From: Mytilus californianus
Taxonomy: Eukaryota > Mollusca > Bivalvia > Mytilida > Mytilidae
DNA length: 64,000 nucleotides
Reading direction: 5' to 3'
Assembly (NCBI RefSeq): GCF_021869535.1
Contig: NW_026262690.1
Span: 86,411,995-86,475,994 of the forward strand
The notes below the pieces were generated by a model that saw nothing but the letters and a program-made list of their open reading frames with translations, had not been told where the DNA came from and did no database searches. This document shows, piece by piece, positions 58,601 through 64,000 of this stretch. Each line of letters opens with the position of its first letter. Positions within the stretch are counted from its first letter, which is position 1. The position numbers and the translations under genes were made by a program.

Positions 58601-61123
58601 TTAGACACGGACACAGACACGAAAGTATTGGGAATGAGATGGAATAGCCACACAGATTATCTTTTCTATCCACACAAGGAAGAAATTACGACAATACGTG
58701 TAACTAAACGAGAAATATTGAGATATTCGTCAGGAATTTACGATCCGCTAGGATTACTGAGTCCAGTTACAATTACGGCTAAAATTTTATTGCAAGAAAT
58801 ATGGAAACTTGGATTAAAATGGGACAGTTTAATAGAAGGGGACCTATGTAACCAATGGATCAGTATACGCGATAATATTGAGACCGCAACACAAACAGTA
58901 TTTCCTCGATATTACTTCTCTGAGACTACAGGATCAACAAATCACAGTCTTCACATATTTGTTGACGCAAGTACAAAGGCATATGGTGCGGTAGGATATA
59001 TATGTAACGGACATGAGACAGCACTTGTAATGGCAAAGTCACGAGTAGCACCATTAAAGGAAATTACACTCCCACAACTTGAGTTAATGGCAGCCGTAAT
59101 CGGAGCACGCTTAGCTAAACACCTTCAATCAACGATGGAGTGCAAAAACTTAACTTTTTGGTCGGATAGCCAGATCGTTTTACACTGGCTTAAGTCAACA
59201 AAGACATTAAAACGTTTCATACAAAATCGCGTGAATGAAATAAACGAATTGACAAAATCATGGGAATGGAAGTATTGTCCTACAAGCGATAACCCAGCTG
59301 ATCTAGTAACACGAGGGATAACGGCCGAGCAATACACAAACAGCACATTATGGATTAAAGGTCCGCATTGGTTAACAGACCGTTCAACTTACCCAAAATC
59401 AACATCAATCGACACGTCTTTATCCGTTTTGTTAACAGAAAATGACAATACATGTATTAGCCAACCAAAGGACGATTCGATTTGTCAACTTGGAATTAAC
59501 TTTATTATTGATATTGAACGATATTCGTCGTACCAGAAACTGTTACGTATCACGTCATATGTACTACGGTTTATAGAAAACTGTAGAATTGAAAAGACTT
59601 TAAGGACACTAGAACATTTAAAACCAAGTGAACTATCCAAATCGGTTGAGGTATGGATTCGAAATTGTCAGGAGACGGCTTTTGCTACGGAATATAACGC
59701 ATTGGAGTATAACAGTAGAACACGGAACAGTTTACCGAGAATCAGACAATTAAGGTTATTTCTTGACGACAGGAGCATCATCAGATGTGGAGGAAGAATT
59801 CAGAATGCGCCCTTATCGGAGTCCACAAAATTTCCGTATATCTTACCTAACGATCATACAATTTCTAAACTTATTGTATTAGATGCCCATGAAAGAATTT
59901 GTCATTCCGGAGTAAATGCCACTATCGTACATTTGAGACAAAGTTTTTGGATACCTGCAATCCGACAGTTTGTTCGGAAAACACTCAGGAAATGTGTTAC
60001 TTGTAAAAAGGTGGTTGGACTACCATATGTAGCACCGGATCCACCGCCACTGCCTAAGATTCGTCTACAAGAAGCTGACCCTTTTACAGCTACAGGGATA
60101 GATTTCACAGGCGCATTACAAGTAAAAGATAACGATAATGTCATAAAGAAAGTCTACATATGTTTATTCACTTGCGCCTCTACGAGAGCGATACATCTTG
60201 AAGTCGTTACAAATTTGTCAGAAGAAACGTTTTTACAAGCTTTTCGGCGCTTTTCAAGCAGAAAATCTTTACCGAAAGTTGTTATGACCGACAATGGTTC
60301 TACTTTTGTATCCGCTTCAGAAGACATCAAACAACTTTGTAATTCAAAAAAGTTAAAAGAAACATTATCAGCACAAGGAATCGACTGGTTTTTCATCCCT
60401 AAACGTGCTCCATGGTTTGGTGGATGGTGGGAGCGTCTTATTGGAATGACGAAAACGAATTTAAAAAAAGTCCTAGGAAAATCATTTGTAAATTTAGAGA
60501 TTCTTCAGACAATTGTTACAGAGATAGAATCCGTCTTAAATGATCGACCATTAACATATGTTTCTTCAGACCCCGAGGATCTTGAACCACTTACTCCAGC
60601 TCATCTTCTTTATGGACGTAGGATAAATACATTACCGTACATGGATACTCGTGAAATTGACATGTTTAATGAGACATTTATGAGCAAAACAAGTTTTATC
60701 AAACGTGTTCAAAGACAATCATTACTCTTACAACAATTCTGGAACCGATGGAAAACCGAATATTTAACGTCATTGCGTGAATTCCACAAGAAAACGGGAA
60801 GCAATTCCACGATAATCAGAATAGGCGATATTGTTCAGATTCATGACGAAAACCGAAGAATAATGTGGAAAACCGGGATTGTGGAAAACCTAACTAAAGG
60901 AAATGATGGACTAGTTCGTTCCGCTATTATTCGAACCAAAACTGGAACTACATCACGTCCGATCGTCAAGTTGTATCCTCTTGAACTTTGTACAGACATC
61001 GAAACATCAAAGGACGAAGAAGCTCGACAGAAGGAGGAACCAAGTGCGACAACAAGCCGGATATTGCCAAACCGAGAAGCAGCCAGAAGAGCCAGGGAAA
61101 ATATTAAAAAATGGACTAAATAA
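55631..61123 (+). CDS. BEL/Pao gag-pol polyprotein (1830 aa)
   Basis: A single uninterrupted frame; the ATG lies 31 bp past the LTR. Domains in order: gag-like N-terminus with coiled coil (residues 1-90); capsid-like DUF1759-type region starting near 165 (LPKLSLPKFNGNILDWQTFW); two zinc knuckles near 419-450 (CFNCLGNHHANEC and CRHCNKRHHSSLC, both one residue off the standard spacing); aspartic protease with catalytic Asp525 (FDEGAQRSFL); reverse transcriptase with TDIEKAFLHV and YVDN at 939-942, where most RTs have YVDD (YVDN is usual in Pao-type elements); RNase H starting FVDAST (Asp1112); integrase with HHCC zinc finger (HERICHSG...CVTC), then catalytic Asp1491, Asp1554 and Glu1601; and a short basic tail. 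No envelope frame follows. Its length and domain order are normal for Pao/BEL. All catalytic residues that I can judge are present, so it may be active. Confidence 0.97.
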   Translation: MEKLKNIRTGNRSAVTRLFQKFEEAKENTDFDRDELLATYDNLTQKKKLLEKLNEQILEATDSDNVESEIVDTDEYSNNLDTKLRHFRNFIQIGQNRTPSSNVTQSSYQVLNVESPPFRLANVDNFQNATPFYASSAAQPQTSYNGSDTGHIAPQNIASTSNHRLPKLSLPKFNGNILDWQTFWDSYESAVHFNPTLTNIEKFNYLKSQLESEALNTITGFALTNGNYMEAINVLKERFGQTHRITEAYLQALVDIAQPRYTLTSLRLFYDRCQAYVRGLDSLGQPETSYGTLLVPIIMRKLPSEIRQHLAREHGPSSWNLKDLRKSILNEIQIMEAGQNTGTYLDSIDHQFANTSISTFHTGNNSPQGHIAHNAKKGQPRNIKERPCIFCKDIHAPTYCTKVSDPKARISIVKRDNLCFNCLGNHHANECKSKRTCRHCNKRHHSSLCNVGNHGNRETVSNPEKQNNQNHNQSTSVNIINNTENKEDTKILHSSTQMRTNVLLKTAVAPVWSGSMCMDTNILFDEGAQRSFLTDDLAKKLNLKTEGVEIVHLSAFGKDNTSTRELRKSTVHIETENRRKFPIEVLIVPTIAVPLQNHMRYVKRDMNYLKGLRLAHTVTKEDSFEISLLIGADYYWDFIEDEVIRGDGPTAVRSKLGYLLSGPLQSGRAHSSTTAGIFNVLVSHKSEEFNLESFWKLESIGIDSSENHEKETNYLKDYQDSSIEFLGDRYSAKLPWKQDYEELPSNYDVAKRRTENVIRRIGKDETMLKKYGDIIKEQERRGFIERVDESEPTINKVHYIPHHAVVKKDSSTTPIRIVYDCSCKMYQNQPSLNDCLMSTPPELNDLSKILVRFRLHRYAITTDIEKAFLHVGLNKDDRDVTRFLWLSNPSDVTSPLMTYRFKVILFGATCSPFILSATLLKHLQQTNSNTARMLERDLYVDNILTSINREHDALNFFEQARKMMIKAGFNLRSWNSNSEKVRQQAVSQNVLDTDTDTKVLGMRWNSHTDYLFYPHKEEITTIRVTKREILRYSSGIYDPLGLLSPVTITAKILLQEIWKLGLKWDSLIEGDLCNQWISIRDNIETATQTVFPRYYFSETTGSTNHSLHIFVDASTKAYGAVGYICNGHETALVMAKSRVAPLKEITLPQLELMAAVIGARLAKHLQSTMECKNLTFWSDSQIVLHWLKSTKTLKRFIQNRVNEINELTKSWEWKYCPTSDNPADLVTRGITAEQYTNSTLWIKGPHWLTDRSTYPKSTSIDTSLSVLLTENDNTCISQPKDDSICQLGINFIIDIERYSSYQKLLRITSYVLRFIENCRIEKTLRTLEHLKPSELSKSVEVWIRNCQETAFATEYNALEYNSRTRNSLPRIRQLRLFLDDRSIIRCGGRIQNAPLSESTKFPYILPNDHTISKLIVLDAHERICHSGVNATIVHLRQSFWIPAIRQFVRKTLRKCVTCKKVVGLPYVAPDPPPLPKIRLQEADPFTATGIDFTGALQVKDNDNVIKKVYICLFTCASTRAIHLEVVTNLSEETFLQAFRRFSSRKSLPKVVMTDNGSTFVSASEDIKQLCNSKKLKETLSAQGIDWFFIPKRAPWFGGWWERLIGMTKTNLKKVLGKSFVNLEILQTIVTEIESVLNDRPLTYVSSDPEDLEPLTPAHLLYGRRINTLPYMDTREIDMFNETFMSKTSFIKRVQRQSLLLQQFWNRWKTEYLTSLREFHKKTGSNSTIIRIGDIVQIHDENRRIMWKTGIVENLTKGNDGLVRSAIIRTKTGTTSRPIVKLYPLELCTDIETSKDEEARQKEEPSATTSRILPNREAARRARENIKKWTK

Positions 61124-61435
61124 TGCGTAACCGATGAACTGTTCTGATTTATTATGGACTTTTACAAATATGCTTGATTTTAATCGACTAATTGCAAAAA
61201 CAGATTATATGATAAAATTGCATTGACTATGTGAACAGGTGCGCGGAAAATATAGACACTGTTATCTGTGGACGTAATAGACTCATTGTGATTTAACTAA
61301 AAGATAACTAATCTGGAAGTTAGTGACTGTGCTAAAGTTATTAAGTTTAAGTTTTGAATTTGAGAGACAGTAATTTTAATTCATTTTTACTTTATTGTAA
61401 TTTAATTTAATATTTACCTTTAGCGGCCCGGAGAA
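61124..61435 (+). other. 3' non-coding region of the BEL/Pao element
   Basis: About 310 bp without a frame between the gag-pol stop and the right LTR. It ends GCGGCCCGGAGAA just before TGTTG; the purine part would be the polypurine tract, and it is short. Confidence 0.75.
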
Positions 61436-61599
61436 TGTTGAGAATACCGCGGGAGTTAAGACGTCACGTTTTACCTATTGTATCTAGGGTTGACGTCAAT
61501 GCGGGACGTAGCCTTAGCAGCTCGAATATATATGAAGTAAACGTTAAACTGTATGGTTGTGTTCTTTCTGTATAACGATAGTTTGAGTTAGCCCCGACA
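61436..61599 (+). repeat. 3' LTR of the BEL/Pao element
   Basis: Base-for-base identical by eye to 55436-55599, offset exactly 6000 bp, and followed by the AGGGT target duplication. It includes the same CRE palindrome at 61491-61498. Confidence 0.95.
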
Positions 61600-61718
61600 A
61601 GGGTATCCCGGATAAATACACCTCTAAAATGAGGTATCTTAAAAGTTTTAACTGCTTTCTCCAACTCTCCGTTTGATAGGGGCTTGTTGGGAAGTAGAAT
61701 GTTGTGTACTCGTATCAT
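61600..61718 (-). pseudogene. Polinton cysteine protease, N-terminal piece
   Basis: On the minus strand from 61718: a short N-terminus, then LSNGELEKAVKTFKIPHFRG and VFIRDTL, where the BEL/Pao LTR begins. The ---L---V--L-I--FRGVF-RD-LP pattern is the start of the adenovirus-type cysteine protease carried by Polintons, which in virus-like relatives processes capsid proteins. It is disrupted by the retrotransposon; the other piece is at 55385-55435. It lies directly downstream of the polymerase remnant on the same strand, the usual Polinton arrangement. Confidence 0.7.
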
Positions 61719-61882
61719 TTATTTTAAGTTTTCTAGCCTCCAAACGGGCGCGAAGTTGCAATCGTCTTTCAATATCATCCATCTTCTGTTTACATATGAT
61801 AAATTGTTGTTGTTCTTTATATAATACATTTTTTACAAGGTTTGATTAATCCCGGCATTGTTACTTCTGCCACCACACGTCT
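61719..61882. other. spacer between Polinton polymerase and protease remnants
   Basis: The minus strand shows a charged stretch (MDDIERRLQLRARLEARKLK) that may be a small broken coiled-coil gene or the protease N-terminus. It is not assigned. Confidence 0.35.
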
Positions 61883-62805
61883 TCAAGGTAATTTTTCAAT
61901 TTTGTAATGTCCATGTGCCAGAGTACTGATTCCATCTGGTAAAATGTAACGTTTGTCATCTTGTGCTGACTGGTCAACTTTGTTAATTTCTTCAGTCACC
62001 ACGTTGTGAAGGTAACTGCGAATGTCATTCATTTTTCTATGACAACTTTGCTGGGTTATCAAACACGTCTAATGATCGTTAAACGTAATGTTCTGTCGAA
62101 TGACTTGTTTCTTCATTCCTTTAGCTTTTTTGGTGTGTTGACCACAATCCATTCGATATGAGTACATCTTTGCACAAAGCCCTACAAATTCAGCCATCAT
62201 TTCACTACCACATTCATCCTTAAACATACCCTTTATAGCTTGCTGTTCGGTGTTAGCCAATGCTCCGTGTTGAAGGCCGTACCTTGACCTATAATGGTTT
62301 ACTTTTATAAATTGTAACTTGGATGGAGAGTTGTCTCATTGGCACTCATACCACATCTTCCTATATCCAATCACTTTTTTGTTGGCGTTGGTTGGAATTC
62401 CAAACGGGTTGTCCGTACAGTAGTTTGATGTATCAAACTTGTTTTGAATGTGATATATTATGTCCTTGTAAAAATCATGAATTTCATAGGCTAAACTGTC
62501 AGAGTCGGTAAACAGTAGTCGATCCTAGTTCCCATAGGTTTTACGCACGAAGTCATAGTGAAAGTCGTGCATTAAAATCTTTGAAATGTCTAACATGCAT
62601 GCTCCCAAGTATACAGGCTTGTCAAACTTGAGTTTGGTTTTCTTCATGTGTACTGCTACCATGGACTCGTTAAACACCACACGCCGGTCAAAGTTGGGTT
62701 TAGCTATCAGTTTCAACGCTTGCTTCTCGGTAGTCACTAATTTTACATTCACACGTTTACGTATGTTTTCTATGGTCTTTCCAAACACTGAGTTGGGACC
62801 AACTG
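61883..62805 (-). pseudogene. Polinton protein-primed DNA polymerase B, C-terminal part, broken
   Basis: Read 3' to 5' along the plus strand, one frame gives NSVFGKTIENIRKRVNVKLV (near 62798), KPVYLGACMLDISKILMHDF, a TAG stop at 62525-62527, then DRLLFTDSDSLAYEIHDFYK with the TDSDS polymerase motif C. It continues to VIG near 62371, then a 137-bp inserted repeat, then KGMFKDECGSEMMAEFVGL, a TAG at 62069-62071, and SCHRKMNDIRSYLHNVVTEE, DGISTLAHGHYKI, with a terminal TGA at 61883. These are the thumb/palm motifs of the family B, protein-primed polymerase that defines Polintons/Mavericks. The N-terminal exonuclease and the earlier palm motifs are missing: at 62795 the sequence switches to a reverse-transcriptase fragment. 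Two stops and one insertion make it inactive. Confidence 0.85.
62231..62367 (-). repeat. truncated dispersed repeat inserted in the polymerase
   Basis: Reverse complement of about 31959-32095, with a handful of differences, covering only the first 135 bp of that family. It breaks the polymerase frame between VIG and the MFKDE motif, which are adjacent in intact Polinton polymerases. This gives clean boundaries for the repeat. Confidence 0.85.
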
Positions 62806-63390
62806 TGCCACTCTTCTTGTTGACTTGTTCCTTTATTCTTATGAGGCTGACTTCATACAGGAACTTCTTAGGAAGGAAGAAAAGAAGTTAGCAGTATCCT
62901 TTAACTTTACTTTCCGCTATATAGATGATGTTCTCTCTCTAAATAATTCAAAATTTAGTGACTATGTTGAACGCATCTATCCAATCGAACTTGAGATAAA
63001 GGATACAACAGATACAGTTCAGTCTGCCTCATATCTTGACTTACATCTAGAAATTGACAATGAGGGTCGGTTGAAAGCAAAACTTAACGACAAAAGAGAT
63101 GATTTTAGCTTCCCAGTTGTGAACTTTCTATTTCTATGTAGCAACATTCCAGCAACGCCCGCATACGAAGTATATATCTCCCAATTGATACGATATTTCC
63201 GGGCTTGTATGTCCTATCATGATTTCCTTGATAGAGGGTTGCTGCTCACAAGGAAGCTATTAAACCAAGAGCTCAAAATGGTGAGGTTGAAATCATCCCT
63301 TCGTAAATTTTACGGACGCAATCACGAGTTGTTGACCGTTATGGAATATCGGTATCACAGATGATAGCGGATATGTTTCTAATGTCGTAA
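62795..63390 (+). pseudogene. reverse transcriptase fragment (Penelope-like), second copy
   Basis: The recognisable frame starts at 62795 (GTNCATLLVDLFLYSYEADF), keeps the catalytic FRYIDDVLSLNNSKF near 62911, then ASYLDLHLEID, LNDKRDDFSFPVVNF, YEVYISQLIRYFRACMS and LLLTRKLLNQE. Near 63330 a one-base frameshift leads into a short continuation (DRYGISVSQMIADMF) ending at TAA 63388-63390. It shares motif order with the copy at 31345-31851 and preserves more of the N-terminal side, including YIDD. It is 5'-truncated at the junction with the Polinton polymerase and frameshifted at the end, so inactive. The non-LTR, Penelope-like assignment is by motif resemblance. Confidence 0.8.
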
Positions 63391-64000
63391 CTACAATCAC
63401 CTCCCTTTTTCACGAATGTGACCTACCGAATTAGACTTGTTACCGGGTTTGTACTAACATGTCATTTTCTTTTTTAGCTATGGTGTTGTCAGTTTTTTTT
63501 TTTTTCGAATTATGAGTTTGCATGCCCTCTGGTATCTTTCGCCCCTCTCTTGTTCGTCAATTTAAAAAAATTCTTTTCAGACTCGGTGGTGGCTATGGTT
63601 CTAAGGTTAGTGTTCAGGTCAATGTTAGTTTTAAGGTAGCACAATACAAAGATTTTTTTACTTCCAATCTCCAACCTTTAAAATGATGTTACTTTCTTAT
63701 GACTGCATACACATTAATAAAAGAGGTACTTAGTATATATAGATAGATAAAAAAATAATCTTTTAAATGAATGCAATATTTTTGTTATGCAATCATTATG
63801 TAATCAATTATTATGCAATTAATGGCAAAATCTTGTTCAGTTCACTTGAATGAATTTAGCTCTGACATCTCTATAACTACACAAGAAATTTTAACGTTAT
63901 CTTAATCAACACAGCAGGAGCTACAAAAGGGTGTCTCAAATTATCGCTATCGTATTCCATTCTCTCATAAATCTGTAATTAGTGTAAACATCCTTACCAC
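63391..64000. repeat. 3' non-coding tail of the RT element and repeat-rich DNA
   Basis: Immediately after the RT stop come TTTTTCACGAATGTGACCTA, CCGAATTAGACTTG and, further on, GAGTTTGCATGCCCTCTGGT and ATCTTTCGCCCCTCT. I recall these as the usual downstream sequence of this RT family in mussels. From about 63600 on nothing is recognised. Confidence 0.5.

Larger units (their letters stand above)
55436..61599 (+). mobile_element. complete BEL/Pao LTR retrotransposon (6164 bp)
   Basis: Two 164-bp LTRs (55436-55599 and 61436-61599) start TGTTGAGA and end CCCCGACA, and I find no difference between them. The 5-bp direct repeat AGGGT flanks the element (55431-55435 and 61600-61604). Between the LTRs are a primer-binding site, one long gag-pol frame (55631-61123), about 310 bp of 3' leader and a short purine-rich tract before the right LTR. 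Identical LTRs and an unbroken frame mean the insertion is very recent, or the LTRs have been homogenised. The element sits in the protease gene of an older Polinton, in opposite orientation. Confidence 0.97.

Noticed and set aside
55588-60396. Minus-strand and alternate-frame ORFs inside the BEL/Pao element
   Set aside because: Shadows of the gag-pol frame; none has domain features.
1-64000. tRNA, rRNA or snRNA genes
   Set aside because: Scanned by eye for A/B-box pairs and conserved rRNA cores and saw none; a covariance-model search would be needed to exclude weak cases.

Overview
This 64 kb window looks like nuclear DNA from a bivalve mollusc, most likely a mytilid mussel (Mytilus or a close relative). 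The reasons are an intron-rich, AT-rich animal gene with GT-AG splice sites, a very high load of dispersed repeats of kinds I associate with mussel genomes, and Polinton, BEL/Pao, LINE and MULE transposon remains. The genus is inferred from recalled repeat families and was not tested by a search. No bacterial-style operons, rRNA genes, tRNA genes or CRISPR arrays were seen.

Layout. (1) 1-2378: non-coding, with a 75-bp tandem repeat at 385-746. (2) 2379-2452: a cluster of CArG boxes, the binding site of serum response factor. (3) 2797-16684 (+): a complete serum response factor (SRF) gene in 8 coding exons, 431 codons, with the MADS box split between exons 1 and 2. Intron 4 holds about 15 tandem 80-bp copies of the 3' end of exon 4, each with its 5' splice site. 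(4) 16685-about 18100: probable SRF 3'UTR with four Pumilio-type motifs. (5) 18.7-32.4 kb: gene-poor DNA full of dispersed repeats, terminal-inverted-repeat elements, a decayed LINE end and a 5'-truncated reverse transcriptase. (6) 33037-34710 (-): a MULE-like transposase frame broken by only two stop codons. (7) 34745-35205: five hairpin-rich repeats running straight into a 14.5-kb satellite of 52-bp units (35206-49676). The satellite contains a 206-bp MITE, a large duplicated block and a further 933-bp duplication. (8) 49720-50190: 21-bp minisatellite. (9) 51263-54370: about 18 tandem units of 175 bp. (10) 54430-62805: a decayed Polinton/Maverick (integrase tail, coiled-coil protein, cysteine protease, DNA polymerase B). 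Its protease gene is split by a complete BEL/Pao retrotransposon (55436-61599). (11) 62795-63390: a second reverse-transcriptase fragment joined to the Polinton.

Working parts. SRF is the only clear host gene, and CArG boxes about 0.4 kb upstream of its start codon suggest it regulates its own transcription, as in other animals. The BEL/Pao element appears freshly inserted: its 164-bp LTRs are identical, its 1830-codon frame is open and a 5-bp target duplication is intact. Everything else recognised is broken mobile DNA or tandem repeat. The features most worth a second look are the exon-derived splice-site array inside SRF and the layered history of the 52-bp satellite.
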